DNA from: Rhizoclosmatium globosum
Taxonomy: Eukaryota > Chytridiomycota > Chytridiomycetes > Chytridiales > Chytriomycetaceae
Reading direction: 5' to 3'
Assembly (NCBI GenBank): GCA_002104985.1
Contig: MCGO01000103.1
Coordinates: forward strand, 82,311 to 146,310
Length of the DNA: 64,000 nt
Shown: positions 45,740 through 57,380 of the stretch, piece by piece
Layout of the letters: every line of letters starts with the position of its first letter
How positions within the stretch are numbered: the stretch's first letter is position 1
The notes under the pieces: model-generated
Told to the model about the DNA's origin: nothing
Seen by the model: only the letters and a program-made list of their open reading frames with translations
Database searches by the model: none
Position numbers and translations under genes: made by a program

Positions 45740-48700
45740 CAGCGATGCATTCAAGAGGAAGAGAGGCGGTTGGCTGGGCGGAAACACAAATAAATAAGAG
45801 TAACATTCATTCGTTTTACCAACAAGTGAATCTTCTATTTAGAATACTTTTGTGCACGTATTCTCAGCATATTTCGTATTTGCTACCGTCTGACCGTCAT
45901 TCACGAGAGGCTTTGTCGATGTTGACTGTTTGGAATGTAACTCAAGGTTCCAAAATCCGAGGTTTGCACCGCACAAGCAAACTATGGTGTGATTACTCTC
46001 TCCATTACTTAGCGATGGTGGTGTAATTTATGAAGTACAATACACATGATATCGTAAATTCAGTGAAGGAAAGAAGGAAAAACTCGTACGTACCACCACC
46101 ACCACCACGTACGCTAACAACATCACCATCCACTCAAGCAGTCAACCAATAGTGTATTCGCGTTTCGCCATCCAACATCCAACATTCAAACAGAGAAAAG
46201 TCGCGGAAAGCTGTGGCTCTGTGATGGCACACGCGTGGGTGGGTGATGCCAAACTGCATTCACTCACACTCAACAGCAACAGCATCGCATCCATCACGTC
46301 ACTAATACCATCAAACAATATTCATTGACTGAAAGAAGCCTCAAAGACCACACATTGAAGGAGAATCAACGACACCTTCTCTCCGCCACTCACTCAACTT
46401 GACTCGAATCCATCCATCAACGGCAGCTGGACCAACTACTCGTACTCGAAAACAGATTCGTTGACGCTGCTGCCCAAACACTGCACCATTTGCTCCTTGT
46501 AATTCACCGTTCCACCACGCAACATTGCAGAAAAGTGTCTCCAGCCAACTTCAGTAAGAACAAACACAAGCTGCAGATGTCGGCATTCGGAATATCGCGA
46601 ATCAGTCTGGGAAAGCTCGCATCCTGGTGTCGGACCCTGCATAAGATGGCGTATTCTGTCGTTGATTGACTGGACGACGATGACCATGACACTTGACTGT
46701 CAAAGCGTGCCGCTCTCCGGTGGTTGGGTATAGACAGAAATGAAGGTAATAGCATCCTTGTATTCCACAATCTAATGCAATATGATGGTTTTAGATGTCA
46801 TTTAAATCATGAAAGCCCATACCAAAGTCTGCCGAACGCAGAGTTCGTCCCATCATCAACTTGAAAATTTGGACACACGAATTCTGTTGAACGCGACTCC
46901 AACAGATTCATGGCTGAATTGATTAATCGCATGCCGCCTTCTCTCGTCTTCAGAACTTCAACGCGTCCGACGCCATCAAACTCTGACTTATTCGTATCTT
47001 ATGTGATTCAAACTGTGAACGAACAATGAGTCGGCTTGTCACTGTTGAGCCATTCATACCATATCTCCCAGGAAACTTGAATCAAGAAGTCAATAACTCC
47101 TGTTGTGACGGTTTTATCCGAGCGCATTTGCATCCTCATACAAGTATTTTCCATTGAGTGTGCAATTGAGTAGACGACGAGAATGTTCTCCAGTTGGTTC
47201 AGATACGGGAGCTTCTGTGATTTCTCTGCAGCGTTGGATTTGAGGTCGTGAATGAGTAGTTCCCGGCTCCAAGTTTAGAAGATTCGGAAGCAAGGTGAGT
47301 TCAATCGTGGATAAAGTACAAATAACCGCTTTCTTGTAGTCGATTTGGAGAAGATCGAGGGTCAGTTCGCTCTACCTTGACAAGTATATTATATTCCATC
47401 AAGCTCCAGGGGACTGAGTGACGTAAGTTCTTTTTTGTTCAAGACGTAATAACCACTTCTTTGTGGTGAAGTGAAGGTTTCATCAGCCGCAGAGAGTGCC
47501 GACGGACGGATGGACTCCAGTTGGGTTGATGTCAGTCAAATAGATGAGCTCTTGCAGCAGTATTAATTTTGGTTGCATCTTAGTGCTGGTCGTTGACCCT
47601 TTGCAAGTTGAGGACTGCCAGGTACTCTTTCGCCGAGTTAAAACCGCCATCCAAAGCTCTATACTCTGGTCGTGAATGAAATCAATGGAAATGGAGCTTG
47701 AGAGCAACTGCCATTCATGCACTTGGAGCTACTTCAACACTCAGCGTCTGTCAAAATAGTTTCGAGATGGCCACCAACCTGTCCCAAAGAAACGAGCGAC
47801 ATCTCCTTCGAAACTGTCCATCAATCCGTCAGACCTTTGCGTATGTACATGGAGGGAGTGGCGGGATGCAGAAACGATGAGGGCTTCGTGAATGGACTGG
47901 ATGAAAATTTGAAATTGGAGATGACGAAAGCCAATCAAATCCTTCAGCACAAATCAAGCATATTCTGAGTATTTGGCGAAATAATGATTGTGAGTTTTTT
48001 TGACTTTTCTTCCTATCCTCTTTTAAATTTTTTTCTCCTTTCCTCACCGTCTTTGTTGACTTCCAACTTTCCCCCTTCATAGAACAACCCAGAAGCGCTC
48101 TTTGCTGTATATTAAGCCTATATGATCTACTGAGACGTTTGGAGCTGAACATAATCGATAAATGTGAATACATCAGCTTATAGAGGTAAGACATCATTGT
48201 TCATTTCAGTTAAAAGGTCAACACAGACACGATACTGCAAGAAACAATGAGGAATTTGCCGCTTATGCACAAGAAGCTCAAAATTGAATCCATATTGCAT
48301 TCGTTTCGGTTTGGCTTATGTCCGAAATCAGGAACATCCCATCTGCCCTAATTCAATCAATCACCCTCTCAATCCCAGCTCCCTCTTTAATCATTCGAGT
48401 AGCAACGCGTATGAAGGTTGTATCAGCCCTGGAAGTTGATCGTCAGATGGAGAGAGGATGCATTTCAAACAAGGAATAACGTTTGGTAAGTTGTTTGGCA
48501 AACCGATGTGCAGTATAAATAACCTTCTGCAATATATTTCTGGGATTTATAGCGATGGCTGTCAAAAAGTCTACAAGGAAAGGCTGATTACAAAAGCTGC
48601 CATTGTGATCCAAGGGGTCAACCACCGCAAGGGTCAAGTCGCTTAATCCTATCTACGCGACCGTAGTCGTCGGCAAGATCTCTACTAGTGTTTATCCTGC

Positions 48701-49090
48701 CATGAAAGTCTCCAAATTGGGTCTGTCTTCTCCATTGAAATTGTTTTCAAGACTGAGAGTCGCAAGGGACCACAGGAGCAATCACAAGTCCAAGTAGAGA
48801 GCCGCTGACACTGCATGCCAAATCATTTAAGACACCGATGGCTCTTGGCCTTTGGACGTTGGTATTCTTTCAACGCGAGTTCTGATTGAGGATGCGTCTT
48901 CACTCTTCAGTGAAGGAAAAGTAGATGAGGACATTGCGAGAAGGATTCGATTTGAGATGAGTCAGTACAGTCGGACTTCTCGATGGATGGATTGCCACCA
49001 TGAATCCGACTCGAGTGCGGACTCATTGTTTGGGATACGTTAGCGCTGGTTGGACGATGGTTGTATCGATTCGTTGGTAATTGCTCATTA
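45740..49090 (+). repeat. Block B, copy 4
   Basis: Fourth copy of block B, collinear with copy 3. It starts with the shared CAAATAAATAAGAGTAACAT stretch that also precedes block B copy 1. Small indels relative to copy 3 are frequent here, unlike the nearly identical FAM part of the same duplication. Confidence 0.6.
47590..49043 (+). pseudogene. Block B gene remnant, copy 4
   Basis: Same exon series as copies 2 and 3, with several lost bases in the first exon (the Glu-Cys-Ala part before KETSDISFETVHQSVRP is missing) and in the HDTARNN exon. In contrast, a 3' segment is intact here: 48,852-49,043 reads MDVGILSTRVLIEDASSLF and GKVDEDIARRIRFEMSQYSR without interruption, while copy 3 is frameshifted at that point. 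No family recognised. Confidence 0.4.
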
Positions 49091-49109
49091 ATGAAATAAA
49101 CAATAAAAG

Positions 49110-49840
49110 CTAGATATTCCTAATCACGTCTAGTGTAACTTCGATGACACTTAAATTCATACCATTGCTTCGATATTATACATACCATCACGATTTATTT
49201 TGTTTGTTTCCCAGTTTCAAGAGCCGATGCGGAGGATTGTCATTGTTTGAAAAATCAGACTCCAAACAAAGTTCCCTCAGTCTAAAGTTCCATCCTCCCG
49301 CCCTTCTCCATTCTATACCTCTGTCTATCACCACAATCTAACCACAATACCATTAACTGTAGTGCACCCGCCCAATCCCAATCGCTTCAACTACAAACAA
49401 CCTGGACAAAGGTAACATTCTTTTGCTGTGACATACGTCCTTTCCATTTTGGCGTTGCGCTCTCGAGCCTCCTTCCTTTATACTGTTTCACCGTCGCGAG
49501 AGGTGTATTTATCCTGACTCGCGGCGAGAGTTGGGTGATCCCCCGGCTTCTTCTTGTCCAATATCCTTTGATGGAGATGTTATTCGTTGCGTAACGTGGA
49601 AAGAATCGTACCAACACTTGGATGGGAAGGGTTTCTTGGTTGGGATCGTATCTTGTTTCTTTATTAGCTCTTCCTTCTTTATCACATTTTCCGCCTTTGA
49701 AACTCCTTCGTGGCGAGAGTCTGAAAGTCAGGCTTCTTCTTGTCCTATATCCGTTGGTATTCGTTGGTTTTGCGGACTGGAGCATTGGGTCTATGAATAT
49801 CGGTGTGTACTGACTACTCGCTTTGTGTAAAGGAAGCAAA
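49110..49840. repeat. Second copy of the element with internal two-fold repeat
   Basis: Duplicate of 31,569-32,280. The minus-strand frame stays open (150 codons, 49,839-49,387) despite substitutions and a longer 5' end. Confidence 0.35.
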
Positions 49841-49905
49841 CCAGCAACTTGTTACTTCGTTCATTTTTATAAATAAATCTATCTAATACATATTAAATAA
49901 TGCTC

Positions 49906-49911
49906 TTTATT
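49906..49911 (-). terminator. Polyadenylation signal of the 49,926 gene
   Basis: AATAAA on the minus strand, 15 bases past the stop codon. Confidence 0.55.
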
Positions 49912-49925
49912 TGGAACTGTGCTGA

Positions 49926-51425
49926 TTAGAGATTGAGTGACTGAGCAATATGTCCTGGTCCCGTATGACGATGGCGGCAGTTAAGTCCAAGCCTGCAGCC
50001 TTCTGTCGCCATCAAGTTTAATTTTATGCAACATAAGGGAAGGGATTACGTACCCTTTGATGACCAATCCAGGCACGGAGCTGCAGTCACAACATTACCA
50101 CTCCCGACCCTAATGACTGGGCTCTCAGAATGAAAGAAACGGCTCTTTGGTGCGGCATTGCTAAACGTAACACTTTTGTTGTGACTGCATAAACGAACTG
50201 TTGCGGCGATATTGAGATTGGGTTTTGCAAGAGCTTTGTTCCAACCAGTCATTAATTTGACACAGATATAAGTCAGTTCCTCTGATGAACATTAGTAAAC
50301 GAATGGCAAAACTTGATACAAACCTTCGTGTTCGCATATTGCGAGAAGGCTGGTGATCAAATCACCAAGCTTCAACTGAACAACTTTATCGGCAGTGATG
50401 GGCATGCGTAATAGAATAGTAACGATTTCAAATGCCAGCGGCCATCCATACTCCCTGATCTCTTCCGCCAGCCAAAATTTTAGGAGTTGCAGTGAGCTTC
50501 CGTTCATGACCATGGCAAACCTGATGTGTGGGTCAGTTATATAAAGAGACTTGTATGATTCCTCACTCATGGTAGAAAGCAGATGAGCCATCTTTTGAGT
50601 GTCTCAGAGCCTCAAAACGATCAAAGTTCGTGTCACAGGAAGAAAGGAAGTTAAGGTACTTGAGCGCGTCCGCCGGTGCATAGAAATCAATGGCCGGCAT
50701 TTCTTTACTGACAGGAGTATCTGGAGCGGATACTGTGACTATTTGAGATTCTTGTCTTTCCAGGGCAATAGTTTCGGCTGAAGGAGCTGCTGAAGGAGCC
50801 ATTAATGTTTCAACGCACACTATATGAAGACTAACCAGCACAAAGGGTAGCATTATCTTCGCAATAAATCTCCTCTCTGTATGCATGCATCAAACTTTGT
50901 TCTTCCTGATTGCCATCGTCAGAAGAGATGTTGTGGAAACGTTCGTCGATAAGACAGGCCTGGGATTCAAGGAATAGAATTCGCGCGTAGTATGCTTTGA
51001 TAGACAAATTGGTGTGCAATGTGGTGGTATCGACGGGAGTTGAAGAAGCAATGTTAACACCTGAGAAGTCTGGGTCTGTCTGTTCAAATAATCTAGCAAC
51101 CTTTGTTTCAAGGGCTATAAGACGATGAATAACTGAATAAAAGTAGTTAGATATGAGGCGAGAAGAGAGTTACAGTTGGGAGAGGAATCGAATGACGTTG
51201 CCCAGTCTTGTCCACCAAATCGGACATCTTCTTTGGTAAGGAAGGGGATCGAAGCGCACAATGGATGAAACACAGCGGGTTGGCTTATAGTATTCCAGTC
51301 CATCCAGACTGTGCGCCAACTTCTCTGCCGTCGCAACCAGAACTCTTGCCAACCAGTATTGACAGAAATGACAGAAAGGAGTGGCATCAAAAAGCGTGTT
51401 GTTGATGCATACGTTCAATGTTCAT
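49926..51425 (-). CDS. TFIIS N-terminal-domain-like protein, copy 2 (7 exons, 401 aa)
   Basis: Exons 51,413-51,425; 51,174-51,344; 50,836-51,132; 50,567-50,789; 50,324-50,520; 50,054-50,281; 49,926-50,002 give 1,206 nt with all phases matching. Residues 62-160 hold helical segments (IALETKVARLSEQ, YYARILFLESQACLIDE). Residues about 235-320 (LLKFWLAEEIREYGWPLAFE, then LRMPITADKVVQLKLGDLI) resemble the TND/LW domain of TFIIS, Med26, Elongin A and IWS1; ELMTGWNKAL fits its last helix. The C-terminus is MNIE-independent and ends GPGHIAQSLNL. It may bind a transcription elongation partner; this is inferred from the pattern. The start MNIE lies on a 13-nt exon shared with both relatives. A TFIIS zinc ribbon is absent, so it is not TFIIS itself. 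Confidence 0.65.
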
Positions 51426-51429
51426 CGTG

Positions 51430-52081
51430 AGAACTGTGAGAGATATTGATAGGAGGCGGTGATGCAGAGTGTTGAGTATATCGTTCAGTTGTCTTTTCTT
51501 CAATTGCTCTGGCTGATGGAAACCTAAATAATGAAGAGTAACAAGAGAAAAGTACAGAACCACCTTTTTATTCTCTCAAATGATCATTAATATTCTGTTT
51601 ATTGGAAGCATTAGTCAAATACGAGGAGATGAAGTTCCTGTCTCGTTCTTTGCTCATATTGTGTAAAAAACTAACAAAAGGGAAGAAGAATAAATGCCAC
51701 GGCAGTTTATTCCTTCAATGAGCGGACAGAAAAGCCATGGACAGGGTGGTGGTAAAAATGCCACGGCCTTGCAATATCAAAATTAACAAAGGGAATTATT
51801 GCATTAGCTACAAACCAGGTACACGTATGATAATTATTAAAAATGAATGGTAGTCTATTGCCCCATGCAACTAAACATACATGGGTTCAGCCACACCAAT
51901 CAGAGTTCTTCCCAAATAATCAAGCCCTTCACACCAACATTCACAATCAGATCAATTAAAGTAGTACCGCAATGACTGAGTTATCCTGAGGTTGCAGTTA
52001 ATTACGGCACCAAATCTCGGTGTGTATTAATGTAGTTCAACCAATCCAAACTCACTTAGACACGAAGGAAATCGATTGTCT
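51430..52081. other. 5' flank of the 49,926 gene, no other gene
   Basis: Possible 5' UTR exon up to about 51,510 (AG site in GTTTCCATCAG, conserved in the relatives). Otherwise AT-rich sequence equal to 34.1-34.57 kb. Confidence 0.4.
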
Positions 52082-52386
52082 TCATCCGCATCGATCCAAC
52101 TTTCTATGGCAACCAACGAGAATGTGTCCAAAATAATGAGTGCGTTCAAACGAAACACAACTTCCAGAATCAAACACATACAGAAGGTTGTTCTTGAAAC
52201 AGACGTTCGAAGTTTCTGCTGATGACACCCAAAAGACGCTTGAACTGGACAACCCCTGATCCTGATACTTTATAGGAATAGAACTGAGAAAAGATGTTGA
52301 GCTTAATCCAAATTGCAAGCACGAGGAAACACTTACAACAAACTCGTTCAACTCTCGACGCGTTCCAACGTGCAACCAGCAAAATT
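52082..52386 (-). pseudogene. FAM helical-type 3' piece
   Basis: Minus-strand frame FCWLHVGTRRELNEFVV, then SIPIKYQDQG, SSVFWVSSAETSNVCF and DSGSCVSFERTH. It is the same 3' module as at 34,575-34,850, here without its N-terminal modules and directly joined to the array at 52,387. Confidence 0.4.
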
Positions 52387-52690
52387 GAATGGCGTTGCAT
52401 ACAACGAGGGACCTGTTAGTCGTAAATTCAATAAACCCAGTCGAAGAGCAAACCAACTTACCAACTCCAACTCTCGGAATCCCCGTCCCAACTCCGCCCA
52501 TGAGTTTGATACGCTATTTAATGATACTTCGCGTAAGGAAAACCCTGTAAGTCGTAAATTGAGTAAACGCGCCCGAGCGAAAAAGCAAATCAGCAAATCA
52601 CTCACCTACCTCAACTCTTCAACTCCCTGTTCCAACTCCGCCTATGAGTTTGGTGTGTTAATCAACATCCCTCGTAACATTTCAACACTC
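52387..52690 (-). repeat. Tandem array of exon-plus-intron modules, array 3 (short)
   Basis: Two to three units. The exon-like block 52,462-52,544 (83 nt) lies between GTAAGTTGG (minus, 52,453-52,461) and CTTACAG (52,545 side) and reads VSNSWAELGRGFRELEL. The next intron-like segment, 52,545-52,605, is longer (61 nt) through an inserted GCAAATCA duplicate. On the plus strand a 160-codon frame crosses the array, reading PNSAHEFDTLFND. Confidence 0.6.
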
Positions 52691-53990
52691 CGTCCCTTCC
52701 CAAACACTTCAAGCCTTCGGACGATTCCTTCTTCTGCACGGATATCCTCCATCTTTTTGTCGAAGGTCTTGCTTTTTTTGAGTAGAGAGCTTTGATTGAA
52801 TTCGCACGAGTTCGGTTCAGGTGTGAATATAGTTGTGGTTTAGGAAATGGGGAAGTGGAGAGTATATGCGTCTTTTGAGAGTTACATTTCCCAAAACATA
52901 CAACAAGCTCACCTTGATTTTAAGGTAAAAGTATAAAAACTTTTCCATTAAGTCCGCGTATGCTGAGACAGTGAATCCATATTCGTTGGATATCTGACAT
53001 TGTGTCCTCATCTTGATCCAAGACGACCGTGCCGTACATACTTTCTGCACGTGACTCCGCCCGCGAAACCGAGTACTGAACCTCAGTCAATGCCACATCC
53101 ATATTGGGAATGTTGACTGCTTGAGTTTCTGATGAGGACTCCAACTCAACCACCATATCAACCTTTTCCGGCGCAAAATCTACCTTCGCCTCTTCCACCC
53201 GAAACTGCAACCTTCTTCTCTTTCCTCTTCTTCTTGTTTTTTGTCTTCTTTTCCCCTGCAGCCACTACGACGTCAACACTTCCAACATCATCAACCTCTA
53301 TCCCATAATCTGTCGTCACGACTTCCCTCCTCTCTGTCAATTTCAACTAGCGTCGTAGCACTTTCAGTGTTGGTGAGAGGTAGAAGACGACGTTGGGAGC
53401 GTCCTTTTCAGAATTTGAAGTGGTTTTGTGAACGAGTAGGGATGAAACTGAGTCAGCTGTTCCACAAGAATAGGTCGAATATTCGCGCCAAAGTCATCGA
53501 CAGACGTCAAGGTATTATGCGACAGATGTAGGGGCTTGATGTCTGGAACGGAAGATATTGATTTGATTGCTTGAGCTCCTTGGGTTTGTGTGGCGGTTGC
53601 AGTTGAAGTATATAATTATTATGCAAGACAGCCCAAGAACGATGAGGGCCGAGTTCCGAATGCATAACAAGCCGGTTTCGTTGCGTGGAATAGTAGATGG
53701 TTGAGGGTCAGGCAGTGCAGCAGCAGGACAGGCGGATGTGGTTTGAGGTGGGTTTGTTGCGAATAGATAATGGGTTCCACGTAATCCCTTAATTGGGGGA
53801 AGGGGAGCGACGAGGAAGAGTTCGGTCTTTGGTGGTTTGTTGTTGGTGTTGAGGGATTGGAAGAGGGGGAAGAGTTGTTGAACGAGTAGGAGGAGAAGCG
53901 ATGATGTGTGGTGAATGCGTGCATTCTGAATCAAGGCATAGGTTATCGAGTGAGTGCGAGTGAGTGCAAGTGAGCAATCAGTTCTTGGCT
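52691..53990 (-). pseudogene. FAM copy 6, broken
   Basis: Minus-strand FAM member with a large internal loss: the coiled-coil end (52,830-52,690, with the shared one-base deletion) joins directly to the acidic tail (ESMYGTVVLDQDED at about 53,020) without the helical middle part. The Lys-rich run (GEKKTKNKKKRKEKK) and the N-terminal proline/serine-rich part (to about 53,980) are like copy 1. It is the block C partner of FAM copy 1. Confidence 0.45.
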
Positions 53991-54519
53991 ATTCTGTCAA
54001 TTGGAGACAGTTTTGCAGTTGGTGATTCTTGTTTCCTCTTTCGATTCTTTGTTCTCAATTCAAACATTACCCCTGCTTGAACCAGTGTCGACTCCCGTGC
54101 AAACAGAGAGTGCCTACTACTACCGATGCATTCAACAACGACAGCCAATTCATCAAGTTGTATTCAAATGGTGTTACTCGTTCTACTGAATGGCGTTGAT
54201 TGGTAGTCTGTCAAATGGTGGGCCACTCTTCCTTTTGCTTGTCACCACCCACTCCAACATTCGCATTCACACTCACTTTCTTACTGCGAAACTGTGTATG
54301 TTCATCGTGCAATTACTCGCATCTGGTGGCAGCTCTGGTTGGTGGTGTGTGTGGACTTGTGTCGGACTCTTCATTCTCCTTCTTCCAACTCTGTCCAGAC
54401 GCGTTACTGACTATTCTTATTTCGTAGGCGTATCTTCAAAGTCACCGTTGCGAATCTTTCTCTCGGTTCTTTCCTCTGACACATCAAAGGAAACACAATG
54501 CAGTCACAAACCATGCAAG
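53991..54519 (+). other. Flank of block C, possible decayed polymerase delta 5' exon
   Basis: Counterpart of 6,870-7,300. At 54,428-54,518 an AG acceptor (TTTCGTAG) is followed by an open stretch SPLRIFLSVLSSD ending at AAG-GTAATT. LRIFLSV resembles a conserved beta strand upstream of the polymerase delta exonuclease domain, but the match is short. Confidence 0.3.
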
Positions 54520-55355
54520 GTAATTATCAACGCCATCTTCCTTTCGCGACGGATGCGGACGGACCACTCGAATGGAGTGCTCTCTGTCGTGCGGCTGACT
54601 CTTTGGTGAAGGAGCAGTCGCAACGCATCGTGTCTTTCTTGATTCTCATTTCGCGCTCATTTCTAATACTGTTGTTTTAACTAGGAACGCTATTGCCAGT
54701 CCTGTTGGAATACCACAATACGTCCAAGGTAATTATCAACGCCATCTCCCTTTCGCGACAGATGCGGATGGACCACTCGGATGGAGTGCTCTCTGTCGTG
54801 CGGCTGACTCTTTGGTGAAGGAGCAGTCGCAACGCATCGTGTCTTTCTTGATTCTCATTTCGCGCTCATTTCTAATACTGTTGTTTTAACTAGGAACGCT
54901 ATTGCCAGTCCTGTTGGAATACCACAATACGTCCAAGGTAATTATCAACGCCATCTCCCTTTCGCGACAGATGCGGATGGACCACTCGAATGGAGTGCTC
55001 TCTGTCGTGCGGCTGACTCTTTGGTGAAGGAGCAGTCGCAACGCATCGTGTCTTTCTTGATTCTCATTTCGCGCTCATTTCTAATACTGTTGTTTTAACT
55101 AGGAACGCTATTGCCAGTCCTGTTGGAATACCACAATACGTCCAAGGTAATTATCAACGCCATCTCCCTTTCGCGACAGATGCGGATGGACCACTCGAAT
55201 GGAGTGCTCTCTGTCGTGCGGCTGACTCTTTGGTGAAGGAGCAGTCGCAACGCATCGTGTCTTTCTTGATTCTCATTTCGTGCTCATTTCTAATACTGTT
55301 GTTTTAACTAGGAACGCTATTGCCAGTCCTGTTGGAATACCACAATACGTCCAAG
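54520..55355 (+). repeat. 209-bp tandem repeat with exon-intron structure, 4 units
   Basis: Units start at 54,520, 54,729, 54,938 and 55,147 (period 209). The intron-like segment is GTGTCTTTCTTG ... TTTTAACTAG. Compared with the 208-bp array at 7,420 the units are more uniform among themselves than between arrays, so each array was homogenised separately. The array ends at CCAAGGTAACTACTC, inside an intron that leads to polymerase delta copy B. Confidence 0.85.
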
Positions 55356-55403
55356 GTAACTACTCTTGTTTGAAGTCGATCGAGAAACGTTCCTAACTCC
55401 GAG

Positions 55404-56496
55404 ATTCCAGATATCTTTCTCAAAGCATCTGTTCAGAAAGGAATGCTTCCGATTATTCTCGAAGACTTGATTGGTGTTGGTAAGAAGGCAAAAGCCGATT
55501 TGAAGAAGGAAACGGATTCGTTCAACGGGCTGTGTTGGATGGTTGTCAACTGGCGTTGAAAGTTTGTATTCTTGGTGTTGACTGATGGACGTTTGATGCT
55601 GCTTGATACAGATTTCGGCCAACTCTGTGTATGGGTTTACTTGAGCAACAGGTGTGGATTTTGACTTGAGAAAGAACCACACTAACAGCCTTCATTTAGT
55701 TGGGAAACTTCCCTTGCTTGTTATCTTGTCTAGTGTAACAGCCTATGGTTGTGAAATGATTGAAAAGACAAAAGAAGTGAGTTCCTTTGGCAGAGACTGG
55801 ATTCACAGTTTTAACCCAAACATAGAGCTTGTCGAAGCAAAATACACAATCGAAAACAGATACAAACACGATGCGCGCGTTATTTATGGAAATACTGATT
55901 CAGTCATGGCCAAGTTTGGATTGAAAGAAGTCGGAGAGGTGATGCAGATGCGTATCGAACCTATTCTTGGTGAAACGTTGTCAAGTTTGTTGAGTGAGTC
56001 ATTCTCCTCTATTTGTTTTCTCATGAACCTCTTTGTAGCTGGAAGCCATGTGCGAACAATTAGTGTTGCTGCTCCAGCTAGTATGGGAGGTCTGATGAAG
56101 TTTGCTGTCAGAACAGCAACTTGTTTGGGATGTAAAACTCCTCTGCCCAAGGATGGTATGTTGTCAGCCATATGCTTTCATATACTCACGAAACTTAGAA
56201 ACCGCTGTCTGTATCAACTGCCGTCCCAAGATGGTCAAATTATACCAGAAGCACTTAAACAATATGACTGAGATGGAAGAAAAGTACTTGCGTTTGTGGA
56301 CACAGTGTCAAAGGTGCCAAGGCTCGTTATATCAGGATGTGATTTACTCGGCTCAAGATTGTCCCATCTTTTATATGCGTAAGACGGCGCAGAAGGATTT
56401 GAATGATGCTTCCAAGACGATGAATAGGTTTGCTGGGTGTGTGTTTTTGGTTCGAGGTATTTACGTTTTATCTTCAGGTTCGCGTATGAGTGGTGA
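55404..56496 (+). pseudogene. POLD1: DNA polymerase delta catalytic subunit, copy B, internally deleted
   Basis: Recognised from [20 protein letters not shown], motif B (ISANSVYGFT), [14 protein letters not shown], motif C and the C-terminal cysteine clusters (CLGCKT ..., CQRC ...), ending RFAYEW plus TGA (56,494-56,496). Defects: exonuclease domain and motif A are missing; a one-base deletion lies near 55,520 (TTCAACGGGC compared with TTTAAGAGAGC in copy A); TGA replaces Gly right after motif B (GFT-stop-A, about 55,644); motif C is YGNTDS instead of the family's YGDTDS, which loses a metal-binding Asp; and an internal deletion joins EVMQM directly to RIEPILG (about 55,950). Some 230 residues between motif C and the C-terminal domain are gone. 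Certainly non-functional. Confidence 0.9.
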
Positions 56497-57380
56497 TTGT
56501 GGCGGCTGGCTTTCATTTTATTGTTTGTATTTATTTTGATAAAGGCTGGATGCTGTATCAATATCTTACGCTGTATCAATGTCTTGCTTTGTGGTTGGGT
56601 GTGAGAAGAGGCTCGTTGGGAAATTTAACTCATGCAACTAAATTGTTAAGCACCTTATACAAATTCGCTTCAGCTTTGTGAGAAACAGAACTGATGTCTT
56701 ATCTTCGGACATGGTCGAAGCTCTCCCACTTTGATTTATAAGCATACTGCTCTCAAGAATAAAATAAAGGCTTACTGTTCATGTAATTTCTTCTATGCAT
56801 ACTTATTTGCTCATTTCTATCTGTGGACAATTTTGGGGTATAAAAGGTCAAAAATGGAAAAGTGTTTGTCACATAAATCTCAGTCCAAACAAACAAACTC
56901 CAACTCAGCTTCCACACATCCTCCCCTCCTCATCCTACCAGCACTATAGCGCTTCAGTTCAAAGCTTATATGTGAGTGCATCTTTTGTTCTTTGTGAATC
57001 ATACAATCTGTAAACTAACTTCTATTCTTAGTTCAATTGTCGTCTCGTTTGTCTTGTTCATCTGATCGTCTCCTTGTTCTCCCTCTCCTGCCAAGCTGCT
57101 TTAATAGTTTCAGTCATCATCACATGCTATTTAGTCAAGGTGATCGCGTCTGATGGACTCATATAACTTGAATCCACATGACATCTAAATCAACCACAGG
57201 ATCAAACCTTTCTGCGGTTTAGCTCTGTTCAAGTTTTCCCTGACTTTCTGGTCCACATTCTTTCAAGCTTTGTTCTGTTTGGTCTTCTTTCCCCTTGTGG
57301 TTAACCAGCATTAAGTCATTATGTTACAATATTCTCCCCTCACTCTTATCTTCAAATTTCTACTATTTTGTTCTTCTATT
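56497..57380. other. 3' flank of polymerase delta copy B
   Basis: Collinear with 9,972-10,850, including AATAAA motifs near 56,759-56,767. No gene seen. Confidence 0.5.

Larger units (their letters stand above)
42540..52386. repeat. Segmental duplication A', copy 2
   Basis: Direct repeat of 24,854-34,830. The left junction lies at GACTCTCTGACCACGAAACC, inside the tail of the RRM gene; the ancestral side reads GACTCCGACCACGAAACC at 24,850, so only a few shared bases mark the join. The right edge is after CCAGCAAAAT at 52,386, where sequence switches to an exon-intron module array. Confidence 0.85.
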
